Positions 1 through 8,791 of a DNA stretch of 64,000 bases are shown here, in pieces. Source of the DNA: CAWKGV01 sp963849305 (lineage in GTDB: Bacteria > Pseudomonadota > Alphaproteobacteria > Acetobacterales > Acetobacteraceae); assembly GCA_963849305.1 (NCBI GenBank), contig CAWKGV010000005.1:186001-250000 (forward strand). The letters run 5' to 3'. The translations under genes were made by a program, and so were the position numbers. The first letter of the stretch is position 1, and each line of letters opens with the position of its first letter. Under the pieces are notes generated by a model, which saw nothing but the letters and a program-made list of their open reading frames with translations, was not told the DNA's origin and did not search any database.

Positions 1-734
1 ACTGCCTTGCCCTCCAGCATCATGTTCTGGCAGACCGCGCGCAGGTCAGGCTGGCGGGTGAGCCGGTCGAGCGTGGTGGCGGTCAGCGCCGAGAGCGGGT
101 TGAATGCCAAGTTGCCCCAGAGCTTCACCCAGATCTCGTCGCGGATTCGCCGGCGCACCGGCGCCTTCAGCCCGGCGCCGATCAGCAGCTTCGACAGCGC
201 CTCAATGCGCGGGGTCCGCGCGCCGTCGGGCTCGCCCAGACTGAACCGATCGCCGTAGGTGTGCTCGATCACGCCGGGCGCGATCACCTCGGCGGCCGGG
301 TAGACCACGCAGCCGATCGCCTGGCGCGGCGGCAGCGTTTCCCAGAGCGTCCCACCCGGGTCTACGCTCTCCACCCGCCGATCGCGGTACGGGCCGTCCA
401 GGCCGTAGAAATACCAATAGGGAACGCCGTTGATCCCGGTCACCAGCGCGCTCTCCGGCCCCATCATGCGCGCGATCGCTGGCGCGGCGGCCGGCAGCGA
501 GTGCGCCTTCAGGGTGACGATCACATAATCCTGCACGCCGGCCTCGGCGGGATCGGCCAGGCAGCGGGGGCGCACCGTGATGGTCTCGCCTCCGCTCGTC
601 AACCGCACCCCGTCCGCTTGCATGGCGGCCAAATGCGGGCCGCGCGCGATGAAGGTCAAATTGACGCCGGCGGCGGCGAGCTTCGCCCCCAAAAAGCCGC
701 CGATCGCCCCAGCGCCAAACACCGCGACCTTCAT
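1..734 (-). CDS. panE: 2-dehydropantoate 2-reductase (ketopantoate reductase), C-terminus beyond window
   Basis: NADPH-dependent ketopantoate reductase family, whose founding member makes pantoate for coenzyme A. The protein starts MKVAVFGAGAIGGFLGAKLA, a Rossmann dinucleotide-binding site (GxGxxG, residues 7-12). Further family marks are an NGVPYW-type segment near residue 100 and the KLWGNLAFNPLSAL segment with the conserved Lys and Asn. About 244 residues are visible and the reading frame runs off the left edge. The start ATG overlaps the stop of the upstream CoA-ligase gene by four bases (ATGA), so the two are translationally coupled. In such a context the substrate may be a different 2-keto acid; pantoate synthesis is the family default, not shown here. 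Confidence 0.85.
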   Translation of the reverse strand, partial: MKVAVFGAGAIGGFLGAKLAAAGVNLTFIARGPHLAAMQADGVRLTSGGETITVRPRCLADPAEAGVQDYVIVTLKAHSLPAAAPAIARMMGPESALVTGINGVPYWYFYGLDGPYRDRRVESVDPGGTLWETLPPRQAIGCVVYPAAEVIAPGVIEHTYGDRFSLGEPDGARTPRIEALSKLLIGAGLKAPVRRRIRDEIWVKLWGNLAFNPLSALTATTLDRLTRQPDLRAVCQNMMLEGKA

Positions 735-2266
735 GACGTGATGCCGAGCTTCTCCGCGAGCCCGATGCGCTGCAACTTGCCGGTGGCCCCCTTTGGGATT
801 TCCTGCAGGAAGACGACCTTGCGCGGCACCTTGAATTGCGCGAGCCGAGCGGCGACGAAGTCGCGCAATTCATGTTCGTTCGCTGCCGCACCCTCGCGCA
901 GTACGATGGCGGCAGCCACCTCCTCGCCCAGCATCGGATGCGGCATCGCGAAAGCCAGGCATTGCGCGACCGCCGGGTGGTCCATCAACACCACGTCGAT
1001 TTCGATCGGGCTCACCTTCTCGCCGCCCCGGTTGATCAGCTCCTTGAGCCGCCCGGTCAGTCGCAGATAACCGTCCTCATCAAGAAAGCCCTGGTCACCG
1101 GTGCGGAACCAGCCATGGGTGAATGCCTTGGCGTTCGCCTCGGGGTTATTCTCATATCCGGCGGTCACGTCGCGGCCTCGAATGACCACCTCACCCAGCT
1201 CGCCTGGCGGTTGCAGCTTTCCCTGCTCGTCCATGATGGCGATCTCCGGACCGGCGGCGAGCCCGACCGAGCCCGGATATCGCTTGCGGGGCGGCAAGGG
1301 GTTGGAGGCCATCTGATGCGCGGCCTCGGTCATGCCGTAGGATTCGATCACCGGCACGCCGAAGGTCTGCTCCATCATCTCCATCACCTGCGGCGGCAGC
1401 GAGGAGGAGGAGGAGCGGATAAAGCGCAGGCGGCTGCTCTTGATCGTCTCCGTGTGCCGTCCGGCCAGGTTCAGGATCGCCTGATGCATGGTCGGCACGG
1501 CTGTGTACCAACTGGGCCTGGCCTGGGCGAACCAGGTGAAGAAGCGGAACGCGTTGAACCCCGGCGTGCAGAACACTGCCGCCCCGGCGGCCAGGCTGGA
1601 GAGCGTCGCCGCCATCAAGCCGTGGATGTGAAATAGCGGCATGATGTTGAGGCACACATCGTCGGGCGTGAGCGCCAAGGTCTCGCCGATGTGATACGCG
1701 GAAGCGGTGATGTTGATGTGGCGCAGCGGCACGATCTTCGGGCGCGACGTGGTGCCCGAGGTGTGGAGCACAAGTGCGACATCTTGCGCGCCGGCCGGCC
1801 CGCTTTGCGCGGGGACGCCCGAAAGCGTCGATTGCGGGTGCAAGGTGAAGGCGCCAGCCGGGCCCTCCGCCTCGGGAACCAGTTCAATGATCGGGATGGC
1901 GCGTGCCGCCGCGACCGCCCGCGCGGGGCTGTCCATTCCTTGCTGGATCACCAGCGCCTTGGCGTTCAGGTCGCTCAAATAGAACTCGAACTCGGCTTCC
2001 TTGTAGGCGGGGTTGAGCGGGGCGGTGGTGGCGCCGGCGGCGATCGCGAGAAAGCTCGTTGCCATCTCCGGCCCGTTCGGCGCCACGATCGCCACCCGGT
2101 CGTTGCGCCCGATGCCCATGCGGTTGAGGTCGCCGATGGTCTGCGCCACCAACTCGCGCAGGGCGCCGTGCGTGAGCCAGGGCCGTTCGGGCGCCCCGAT
2201 CGCATGATGATCCGGTGCGCCACGTTGCAGCAGATCGGTGACCGTGTCGGCGAGATAATCGGTCAT
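731..2266 (-). CDS. Acyl-CoA synthetase, oxalate-CoA ligase/Pcs60-like
   Basis: ANL-superfamily AMP-forming ligase of 511 residues that activates a carboxylate as acyl-adenylate, then thioester. Visible motifs in order: P-loop HTSGTTSRPK (about 168-177), SYGMTEAAHQ (A5), WFRTGDQGFLDEDGY (A7) and the C-terminal PKGATGKLQR with the catalytic Lys. The stretch PLFHIHGLMAA followed by an SWYTAVPTMHQAIL segment resembles oxalate-CoA ligases of the Pcs60/AAE3 type, so a short or dicarboxylic substrate is possible; this is inference. The start was placed at 2266 because AGAGGG lies just upstream; further-upstream starts read through the intergenic repeat. It overlaps the downstream reductase by ATGA. 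Confidence 0.88.
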   Translation of the reverse strand: MTDYLADTVTDLLQRGAPDHHAIGAPERPWLTHGALRELVAQTIGDLNRMGIGRNDRVAIVAPNGPEMATSFLAIAAGATTAPLNPAYKEAEFEFYLSDLNAKALVIQQGMDSPARAVAAARAIPIIELVPEAEGPAGAFTLHPQSTLSGVPAQSGPAGAQDVALVLHTSGTTSRPKIVPLRHINITASAYHIGETLALTPDDVCLNIMPLFHIHGLMAATLSSLAAGAAVFCTPGFNAFRFFTWFAQARPSWYTAVPTMHQAILNLAGRHTETIKSSRLRFIRSSSSSLPPQVMEMMEQTFGVPVIESYGMTEAAHQMASNPLPPRKRYPGSVGLAAGPEIAIMDEQGKLQPPGELGEVVIRGRDVTAGYENNPEANAKAFTHGWFRTGDQGFLDEDGYLRLTGRLKELINRGGEKVSPIEIDVVLMDHPAVAQCLAFAMPHPMLGEEVAAAIVLREGAAANEHELRDFVAARLAQFKVPRKVVFLQEIPKGATGKLQRIGLAEKLGITS

Positions 2267-2273
2267 GACGCCC

Positions 2274-2350
2274 TCTTGTTGGCCGCGATCGGATGGGCCA
2301 AAGCACGGGGCGCGCCAATAGGCAAGGCCAGGCCCCGAGGAAGACAGGAT
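2274..2350. repeat. Imperfect ~75-bp direct repeat, copy 1
   Basis: Begins TCTTGTTGGC and ends ACAGGAT. It aligns over its whole length with 5461-5535 in the same orientation, with few mismatches and a small gap. It abuts the start of the CoA-ligase gene, while copy 2 abuts the start of the VOC gene. The two copies bracket the 3.1-kb AT-richer islet. Confidence 0.75.
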
Positions 2351-2627
2351 CACTTGCTACTTGGGGCAGATAGGTGTGAGATAAAGTATTAGTAATTAAT
2401 GGGGCTGTTATAATAAGGATTGATGGTATGTTGTATATAAATACAAGTCCTTGGTGCTTAATGCGGCGCACGCAGGACACTTGGCGTTTGTATAGATGGA
2501 GGATTGTTCATCATTTCGAGTGTCTGCTGGAGCGCGCTGTTAATTCCTCCTTCTTAGCGTCTCCAAAAGCTTACAGATGATATCTTGCCGTCGAGTGATT
2601 TGGAACCTGGACACGTTGTGGCGAAAA
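2351..2627. other. AT-rich gene-free stretch
   Basis: About 280 bases much richer in A and T than the flanking genes, with runs such as TATTAGTAATTAATGG and TATGTTGTATATAAATAC. No supported ORF. It probably holds the promoter of the CoA-ligase gene, transcribed leftward, and marks the left part of the acquired islet. Confidence 0.5.
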
Positions 2628-2904
2628 TCACGAAGGGAGCGCGGCGGCGGAGGTCATCAACGGCTTCGGTGCTCTGTTTGTCTGCGGCAGCGCAAAATAC
2701 GCTCCCTCCGGTGTCAGCCTGTGTAGTATCAAGCGCTGCTCATTGTTGAAGCGAATTGCCCAATCCAGCAAAGGCATACCGATCATGCTTCGGGCCATAG
2801 GCACCCATGCGGGTGTGCTGAATACCGCATCTGTCGTTTCTGCTTTGCGTTGTCGCCGCCGATGCCATGAGAGCAAACGCGATGGCATATTTGCTAAGTT
2901 TCAT
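2628..2904 (-). pseudogene. Small secreted protein, frameshifted just after the signal peptide
   Basis: Two minus-strand frames join into one sensible small protein. The first gives MKLSKYAIAFALMASAATT, a clean signal peptide (basic n-region, hydrophobic core, small residues at the cleavage site). The second continues with KAETTDAVFSTPAWVP and ends near LMTSAAALPS. One surplus base near 2845-2850 separates them; the length of 277 bases is one more than a multiple of three. Total about 91 residues. I recognise no family. It lies in the AT-richer islet with other degraded exported proteins. Confidence 0.5.
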
Positions 2905-2946
2905 TCCCACCCCCATCTGAGCTGAAGGTTCCGATTTCATCGTATA

Positions 2947-3582
2947 TTAAGGCACTAGCCCACGAGCTTTTTCGGCCTGTCGGGCGTTCAGCTCGGCCTC
3001 TGCCGAGCAGCCGCTTCGGCGCGAGCCTTCTCCTCTTCCAATCGGCGCAGCTCAGTTTCAACCGAGCCTGCTCTTCGGCTCTCGCGTGCTCTTCAGCTCG
3101 CTACGGGCCTTGGCTTCCTGCGCACGAGCGCCTCGGCTTGCGCCCGCGCTCGCCTGTCGCTGGTCTCGATAGCGGTGCGAGCCGATCCAGAGCAACCATA
3201 TCGAACCGGGCAACAGCTCGGCCAGGATCGGCATTGTCTCGGCGTAGCGCGTCACGAATTTTCGCAGTGATCCCGCTTTTGCCGCAAACACAGGGCAACT
3301 TCCCGTCTTTATCTGCAAGAACATGTCGTCAAGCGGCACGGTTCGGGCGGTCTGAACAAGGGAAAGGAGATTATCATCAGTGGGAACAATTGCTTTGAGG
3401 GCCTGTGCCAAGATCTCCCGCTCAACTGAAGCTTCCAGGCACATGACTGCATTTCCTGGCCGACCGCAGCATGCCAACGCCTGCGAAACTCCCGTCATCG
3501 ATCGCGTGCCCGTTGCCTCCGCGGTCGCACGCGCCGGAGTTCGCTTCCTCTTGGGTGCGCGCTTCGGCTGCCTGGACCTCAC
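2947..3582 (-). pseudogene. Degraded Ala/Glu-rich coiled-coil protein
   Basis: The middle part reads EREILAQALKAIVP, then FVTRYAETMPILAELLPG and a hydrophobic stretch GSIWLLWIG. After that a long Ala/Glu/Arg helix can only be followed by switching frame several times (fragments such as ELRRLEEEKARAEAAA and ELNARQAEKARGLVP, then TAA at 2947-2949). At least three indels break it. The style, orientation and position resemble the intact coiled-coil protein at 3785-4561, so it may be a decayed relative. No function can be assigned. A stretch on the same strand up to about 3780 also has protein-like fragments in shifting frames. Confidence 0.4.
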
Positions 3583-3784
3583 CGTCGTACTCCGCTTGCG
3601 TAACGGTGAGGAGGGGAGTTAGCGAATCGATCCCTAAGACCAATTCCGATTTCGTGAAAGACGTCCGCTGTTGCTGGCGTTATGTCCGGTGGATTGAAAA
3701 CAACCATGTCCGCAGCTGCTGCCCCACCCACTTCAGAGCAGGGAAGCAACCTGAAATGCGGCGTTCCGCGCCGTTCCAAGCGGG

Positions 3785-4561
3785 CTATAGCGAACAAGAA
3801 GAAATCTCTACTGGACGCTCCGGTTGTAGACACCGGCCAGCAAACGTCGGCTGATTGGTTCCGACTGATTTGATTTTTCCATTGAGATCGCGAATAATTT
3901 GGCGAGAATGCGTATTGCGTAGGAACACAAGAGCCGAAGCGGGCTCTCCAATCCAAGGCTTGAGCTCGGGCATCACCTGAAGCTGAGCATACATGGCGTG
4001 CCGGACCTTGGCGATCCTTTGCTCTTCGGCCTGCCTAAGCCGCTCCTCAGTTTGCTGCACTTCTAACCGCTGCTTCTCGTCCGCATCTCGGCGTTCCTGT
4101 TCGGCCTGCAACCGCGCTTGTTCAGCAGCAGCTTCACGAGCACTTTCAGCTCTCTCTCGTTCCATCTGTTCTGCGCGCCGAGCAGCTTCCGCTGCGGCCA
4201 TGGCCGCCTGGCGCCGTTGCGCAGTCTGTTGAGCCACCAACGCTGAACAGCTCTGAATGCTGGCGCTCAAACGAGGATCAGATGGAGAAATCCCGTCTTC
4301 GGCAAGCACGGGCGGCGGTGGCGAAAGTGCTGTCAAGAGACACTGATAAAGCGGCGGATCGAGAGATGCCCACGCTTGCCGGGCACCCTGGATGGCAGCC
4401 AGTTGCGCCGCCTGCATGGCGGCTTGTCGTGCCAACTCAGCCTGCAAGTGTCCAAAGAATTCTAGAACTCGCCGTCCATCGTTGGCCGACGCGGAAGACG
4501 CCTGTAAAACGGCCATCATTGCCGCGAGAAAGAGATAACGGTGAACCCGAATCCGGCGCAT
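3785..4561 (-). CDS. Secreted coiled-coil protein of unknown function
   Basis: 258 residues. The N-terminus MRRIRVHRYLFLAAMMAVLQ followed by ASSASAND is a Sec signal peptide. The mature part has an Ala/Gln-rich helical segment and a Cys-containing segment near residue 80-100. A long charged coiled coil follows (about 120-200, Ala/Glu/Arg/Gln heptads such as RRAEQMERERAESAREAAAE). A globular tail ends with several Cys. The start at 4561 was chosen because it places the signal peptide at the N-terminus; the longer frame upstream has no such character. I recognise no family beyond periplasmic coiled-coil proteins. Its base composition is less GC-rich than the core genes. Confidence 0.65.
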   Translation of the reverse strand: MRRIRVHRYLFLAAMMAVLQASSASANDGRRVLEFFGHLQAELARQAAMQAAQLAAIQGARQAWASLDPPLYQCLLTALSPPPPVLAEDGISPSDPRLSASIQSCSALVAQQTAQRRQAAMAAAEAARRAEQMERERAESAREAAAEQARLQAEQERRDADEKQRLEVQQTEERLRQAEEQRIAKVRHAMYAQLQVMPELKPWIGEPASALVFLRNTHSRQIIRDLNGKIKSVGTNQPTFAGRCLQPERPVEISSCSL

Positions 4562-4685
4562 GCTAGGCCCTTTGTGTGCGCGCGAAGTGACTATCCCTTG
4601 GTCGCAGCCGACAGCTGAGCCTTGATTTATAATTGCTATTTCATTATGATACAAGTGAAAACTGAGCATACAGTGGTGTAGTGTT

Positions 4686-5421
4686 GTGAGATCGTCGCCA
4701 GTTCGAATCCAGCTCAAGACTTGCGGGGCTAGCAGAGGTGTTATCACCCTTACGTCCATTGCCGCCGGAATCGGGTGGCCCGGGTGGGCTTACGCCCTTG
4801 GCCCAAGCTTCACCTGCGGGTCGGGCCGAGACCCGGTTGGACAAGTAATTTGCTCCAGTCCCGAGTTATCCCGCTACGATCTTGTTTACGTCCAGGCGTA
4901 CCAGGCGCTGCGCATCAGCTTGGCGAGGCAGATCAGGCCGCTCTCCGGCGGGAAGCCGATGATCATTATCGCCGCATGATTCAAAAGTGTGGACTACCGA
5001 AGTCGACCCCTTTGCCCGCACCCGCTTCCAGCTATACGACATGCGTTAGCGCCAGCATGGCCGAGCAGCGGGCCGCGTGGGCGGCGCGACTGTTGCCCCT
5101 CGCCGGCGAGGAGGCGAGCCGGCCGCTGGAACAGCACCTCGCATTCAGAAAGCTCTTCAAAATCGAGGTCTTCTTCCACAGTCCGCGACAATCGACGGCG
5201 TTTACGGGCCTGCGACACGCGTCGCGATTGCCTCCTGGCAGGAGTCGCAGGGTTTCCAAGCGTCCGGGTTCCTAACAGCCCCGCAGGCCAGCGCACTCTT
5301 GCAAGCAGTGGCGTCAACCAATGCTCAGCCTAATTCCGAAGAGCCACCGACCAGCGCACCTCCCGCACTTCGCCCTGGCATAATCCCTATTTCGGACTTA
5401 GCCCGAGCTTACGATCGCTAG
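4686..5421 (+). pseudogene. LprI-like / peptidoglycan-binding exported protein, broken by two frameshifts
   Basis: Three successive frames assemble into one exported protein. The first holds a signal-like segment and then PSFTCGSGRDPVGQVIC plus SPELSRYDLVYVQAY, the Cys-pair pattern of LprI-N/DUF1311 domains. The second, from about 4922, carries YRRMIQKCGLP and a second Cys segment. The third, from about 5147, reads IQKALQNRGLLP and then IDGVYGPATRVAIASWQES, a PG_binding_1 repeat. The 736-base span fits two lost bases. Intact relatives are cell-envelope proteins; this copy would not yield the full protein as sequenced. A GTG at 4686 is the likely start, and a terminator follows the stop. Confidence 0.6.
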
Positions 5422-5431
5422 CTGCCCAATT

Positions 5432-5459
5432 CCCTACGGATGCTCCGCAGGGCATTTTT
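5432..5459 (+). terminator. Rho-independent terminator
   Basis: Stem CCCTACGGA / TCCGCAGGG (one mismatch) with a three-base loop, followed by CATTTTTC. It sits ten bases after the stop of the LprI-like pseudogene and directly before the second copy of the 75-bp repeat. Confidence 0.65.
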
Positions 5460-5460
5460 C

Positions 5461-5535
5461 TCTTGTTGGCCCCGATCGAATGGGCCAAGGCGCAGCGCCG
5501 ATAGGCAAGGCCAAGTACGGGAGGGAAAGCAGGAT
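5461..5535. repeat. Imperfect ~75-bp direct repeat, copy 2
   Basis: Same-orientation partner of 2274-2350: starts TCTTGTTGGC and ends AAGCAGGAT, running into the ATG of the VOC gene. It provides the ribosome-binding region (GGGAGGGAAAG) of that gene. Confidence 0.75.
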
Positions 5536-5998
5536 GGTGCGTGTCGTCGGGATCGACCATCTGGTCATCAGGGTGTCGGACTATGAGCGGTCGAAAGCTT
5601 TCTATAGCCGACTGTTCGAGTTCCTCGGCTTCGAGCTATCCGACGAATACGAGGACGCGATCGGCTGGACCAACGGCAAGACGAGGTTCTGGATCGGCCC
5701 GGCCGACGCCGAGGGCAAGCGGCACAAGCACCGCATCGGCGATGTCGGTTTCCATCATTACGCATTCGAGCTGCGCAGCTGCAAGGACGTGGACGAGTTA
5801 CAGGCGTTCCTGCGGGAGATGGGGGCCACCATCGTCGATCCGGCGGGCGAGTATTATGAAGATTACTACGCGGTTTTCTTCCTCGACCCCGACGGGCTGA
5901 AGCTCGAAGGCATGAAATACGGCGAGCTCCAGGCCCGTGCGGCCCGCAAGCGCGCGCAATCGCTGGGTATGGCGCGGGCGGCCAGGCGTTCGGCGTAG
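5534..5998 (+). CDS. VOC (glyoxalase/bleomycin-resistance/dioxygenase) family protein
   Basis: 154 residues, a single VOC unit of two beta-alpha-beta-beta-beta modules that normally binds a divalent metal. It begins MVRVVGIDHLVIRVSDYERS, with the first metal-ligand His at residue 9. A central FHHYAFEL supplies the second His, and LDPDGLKLEGM near the end supplies the usual Glu. Length and motifs fit glyoxalase I-like proteins; the substrate is not readable from sequence. The start was chosen for the GGGAGGG ribosome-binding site immediately upstream. It stands alone, although it may once have been divergent from the CoA-ligase gene before the islet arrived. Confidence 0.8.
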   Translation: MVRVVGIDHLVIRVSDYERSKAFYSRLFEFLGFELSDEYEDAIGWTNGKTRFWIGPADAEGKRHKHRIGDVGFHHYAFELRSCKDVDELQAFLREMGATIVDPAGEYYEDYYAVFFLDPDGLKLEGMKYGELQARAARKRAQSLGMARAARRSA

Positions 5999-5999
5999 G

Positions 6000-6244
6000 C
6001 GAGCTATCCAATCTCGCGCGAAAGCGGGAACCGAGGGCGCGGCACCATACGCGCGAACTTAAGTCGCTAGCACCGCTTTCGACCGGAGCGGACCTGCGAT
6101 GCTGGAATACGGCCGGTCTGCCGGTGCTTCGGCAGCCAATCTCGGGAGTTTTGTTGATAGCTCGCGCGCGGGGGGTCTGTATCCTTGTGGCAACTGTTGC
6201 CGGTGGGGTGAAGCCGAGCGAGCCGGCCAGCGCGCTATCGGCCA
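6000..6244. other. Intergenic spacer without a gene
   Basis: About 245 bases between two convergent coding regions. It contains small imperfect hairpins, for example around 6072-6092 (CCGCTTTCGACCGGAGCGG). No ORF, RNA gene or convincing terminator was seen. Confidence 0.4.
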
Positions 6245-6908
6245 TCAGAGCGCATTGAGGGCCAGGGCCCTGTCGAGCCAATCGAGGACGCAGCGGTTCA
6301 TCATCTCGCAATGGCCGCCTGCGCATTCGGCGGCAGAGAAGCGGATCAGGTCCTTCGGGCAGCGCAGCGCGTCGAGGGGATGAGGGGTCCCGGCGGTAGC
6401 TGCTGATTGCGCGAGCGGCAGCAGTCGAGCAGGCATAGGGCCGCCTCGCCCGTCCATCGTGAACGCCTCGATCCGTTGCAGATAGCCCTGTAGGTCATTG
6501 GCACCGTGGACCCAGAAGCCACGCTGGACGACGGACCAACGCAGCTTTCGGTCACCGTGGATCACCTGCCACAAGCGGCTGAGAAGGGCCGGATCGAGGT
6601 CGGCGAGATCTGCAACGGCCTCAGGTGCACTCCCAGCTTCCTGGCGAACTCGCGTAAAGCTCCCGCGACGCCCCACAGGCCCGGATCAGCCACGCAGGCA
6701 GCAAGGCGGGGCTCGCCGGAGGCCGCACTGGGCGCGAGATAACCGCCAAGGCTCCAGCCGCTCAGTGCGATGCGGGCCTGATCTACCATCCGAAGGCCCA
6801 CCGCGTCGTCCACGACGGCCCGGATCACCGTTTCCCAATCGGGCCGCAGCCGCAGACCGTGTTCGTACAGCATCTGGCCCTGGCCGGGGCCGTCGAAGAG
6901 CAGGCATC
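6245..6908 (-). pseudogene. Alpha/beta hydrolase remnant (truncated and frameshifted)
   Basis: The 3' half of an alpha/beta hydrolase. The first legible part is CLLFDGPGQGQMLYEHGL, typical of the strand before the nucleophile elbow, then ALSGWSLGGYLAP with GxSxG (Ser nucleophile). After about 6630 the frame changes and continues with WQVIHGDRKLRWSVV up to CVLDWLDRALALNAL. Before the first fragment no matching frame is found, so the N-terminal half is missing, and one indel breaks the rest. The family resembles FrsA/dienelactone-hydrolase-like enzymes. It is a relic and probably inactive. Confidence 0.6.
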
Positions 6909-7109
6909 TTCAGGACTTTCGGCTGACCTCGGCCGCGCGGCCCACAGCGGACGTAACGCGGGCGGTGTGCGACGCGGCACGCGGGACAACAGGTAAACCT
7001 GCCTCTCCGGCGGACTTGCGGGAGGTGGCTGGGGATGGCTGGCATAGTTGCACGCTGGGCGGAACCCTTACGTAGGAGTAGCGTTCAGTCGATCGCGGAG
7101 GAGGGTCGA

Positions 7110-8180
7110 ATGGGCAAGCTGCGGGTGGCGATCGCGGGCGTTGGCAACTGCGCCTCCTCGCTCGTCCAGGGCGTGACCTTCTACGCCGACGCCGACCCCG
7201 CCACGCGCGTCCCTGGGCTGATGCATGTGAACCTGGGCGGCTACCACATACGCGACATCGAGTTCTCGGCCGCCTTCGACGTGGCGGCGGGGAAGGTGGG
7301 ACGTGATCTCGCCGAAGCGATCATGGCCGCCCCGAACAACACCCATGTCTTCGCGCGGGTGCTTCCGACTGGCGTGGGCGTCCGTCGCGGCCCAACGCTG
7401 GACGGGATCGGCCGCTACCTTCGCCATGCGGTCCAGGAGGCCGACGCGCCGGTGGCGGATGTCGTGGGCGTGTTGCGCCGCAGCGAGACCGACGTACTGG
7501 TGTGCTACCTGCCCGTGGGCTCGGAGGAGGCAGTGCGCTGGTATGCCGAGCAGGCCCTCGCGGCCGGATGCGCGTTCGTCAATTGCATCCCCGTGTTCAT
7601 CGCGTCGGACCCAAACTGGCGCGCGCGCTTCGAGGCCAAGCGGCTGCCGTTGATCGGGGACGACGTGAAGAGCCAAGTCGGGGCAACGATCGTCCATCGC
7701 ATGTTGGCCAATTTGTTCCGCGACCGGGGCGTGCGCGTGGACCGCACCTATCAGCTTAATTTCGGCGGCAACACCGACTTCATGAACATGCTGGAGCGCG
7801 AGCGGCTGGAATCGAAGAAGATCTCGAAGACCCAGGCAGTGACGAGCCAACTCGGGGAGCCGCTGCCGGCGCGCGCGGTGCATGTCGGCCCGAGCGACTA
7901 TGTCGAGTGGCTGAGCGATCGGAAGTGGTGCTACATTCGGCTGGAGGGCACCACGTTCGGCGACGTGCCGATCTCTTGCGAGCTGAAGCTTGAGGTTTGG
8001 GACTCGCCCAACTCGGCGGGCGTCGTGATCGACGCGGTGCGATTGGCGAAGTTGGCGCTCGACCGGGGCATCGGCGGCGCGCTGATCGGCCCGTCCAGCT
8101 ACCTGATGAAGAGCCCGCCCGAGCAATACCCCGACCATGACGCGGGGTTGCTCACCGAAGCGTTCATAGCTGGGCGCTGA
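7110..8180 (+). CDS. ino1: Inositol-3-phosphate synthase, actinobacterial type
   Basis: Converts glucose 6-phosphate to 1D-myo-inositol 3-phosphate with NAD+ as internal cofactor. 356 residues, beginning MGKLRVAIAGVGNCASSLVQ, the nucleotide-binding loop of the short bacterial class known from mycobacteria. It also has the conserved DVKSQVGATIVHRML and FGGNTDFMNML segments. The start ATG follows GGAGGAGGG at good spacing; upstream in-frame ATGs lack one. Only five bases separate it from the histidine-phosphatase gene. Inositol phosphate synthesis next to a PIG-L deacetylase, glycosyltransferases and an IMPase-like gene suggests an inositol-containing product, which is inference. Confidence 0.9.
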   Translation: MGKLRVAIAGVGNCASSLVQGVTFYADADPATRVPGLMHVNLGGYHIRDIEFSAAFDVAAGKVGRDLAEAIMAAPNNTHVFARVLPTGVGVRRGPTLDGIGRYLRHAVQEADAPVADVVGVLRRSETDVLVCYLPVGSEEAVRWYAEQALAAGCAFVNCIPVFIASDPNWRARFEAKRLPLIGDDVKSQVGATIVHRMLANLFRDRGVRVDRTYQLNFGGNTDFMNMLERERLESKKISKTQAVTSQLGEPLPARAVHVGPSDYVEWLSDRKWCYIRLEGTTFGDVPISCELKLEVWDSPNSAGVVIDAVRLAKLALDRGIGGALIGPSSYLMKSPPEQYPDHDAGLLTEAFIAGR

Positions 8181-8185
8181 GCGGG

Positions 8186-8791
8186 ATGGCCGAGCCGACG
8201 ACGTTCCATCTGATCCGCCACGCCTCTTACGACATGTTGGATCGCGTGCTGGCCGGCCGCACGCCGGGGCATTCGCTCAATGTGGCGGGCCGTGCCGAGG
8301 CTGAGCGCGTCGCAGGGGCGCTCGCATCGCGGCCGATCACCGCCGTGGTGGCGAGTCCGCTGGAGCGGGCGCAGGAAACGGCCGCCGTAATCGGCCGCCT
8401 GCTGGGCCTGCCGGTTCGGACAGAGCCCGACCTAAACGAAATCGATTTCGGCGACTGGACCGGGACGCCGTTCGACACCTTGCACGGCTCTCCGGCCTGG
8501 ACGGCGTTCAACACGTTCCGCAGCACCGCCGCGATTCCGGGCGGCGAGGCCATGCTCGCGGCGCAGGCGCGGGCGGTCGCGGCGATCGGGCGGTTGCGCG
8601 CGGACTGGAGCGGCCAGGAAATCGCGGTAGTCAGTCATGGCGATGTGGTCAAGGTGCTGATCACGCATTTCCTCGGCGTCCCACTCGATCTGCTACGCCG
8701 CATCGATATCGCGCCGGCGTCGCGCAGCGTGATCCTGCTCGCCGATGCGTATGTGCGGGTTCTCGGCGTCAATCTCCCGGCCGGCGCATGA
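8186..8791 (+). CDS. Histidine phosphatase family protein (phosphoglycerate mutase-like)
   Basis: 201 residues. The catalytic LIRHAS motif lies near residues 9-14, a second conserved Arg in ASPLERAQETAA, the Glu region in EIDFGDWTG and the late catalytic His in VVSHGDVV. These enzymes remove phosphate through a phospho-His intermediate; substrates range from phosphosugars to phospholipids. It is five bases behind ino1 and so probably co-transcribed, making a phosphoinositol or phosphosugar substrate attractive but unproven. Its 3' end overlaps the end of the convergent methyltransferase gene by 23 bases. Confidence 0.82.
   Translation: MAEPTTFHLIRHASYDMLDRVLAGRTPGHSLNVAGRAEAERVAGALASRPITAVVASPLERAQETAAVIGRLLGLPVRTEPDLNEIDFGDWTGTPFDTLHGSPAWTAFNTFRSTAAIPGGEAMLAAQARAVAAIGRLRADWSGQEIAVVSHGDVVKVLITHFLGVPLDLLRRIDIAPASRSVILLADAYVRVLGVNLPAGA

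Noticed and set aside
4690..4712. T-loop-like sequence CCAGTTCGAATCCAGC suggesting a tRNA 3' half
   Set aside because: The T-stem does not pair fully, no acceptor stem or anticodon arm is found, and the stretch lies in the coding frame of the LprI-like pseudogene.
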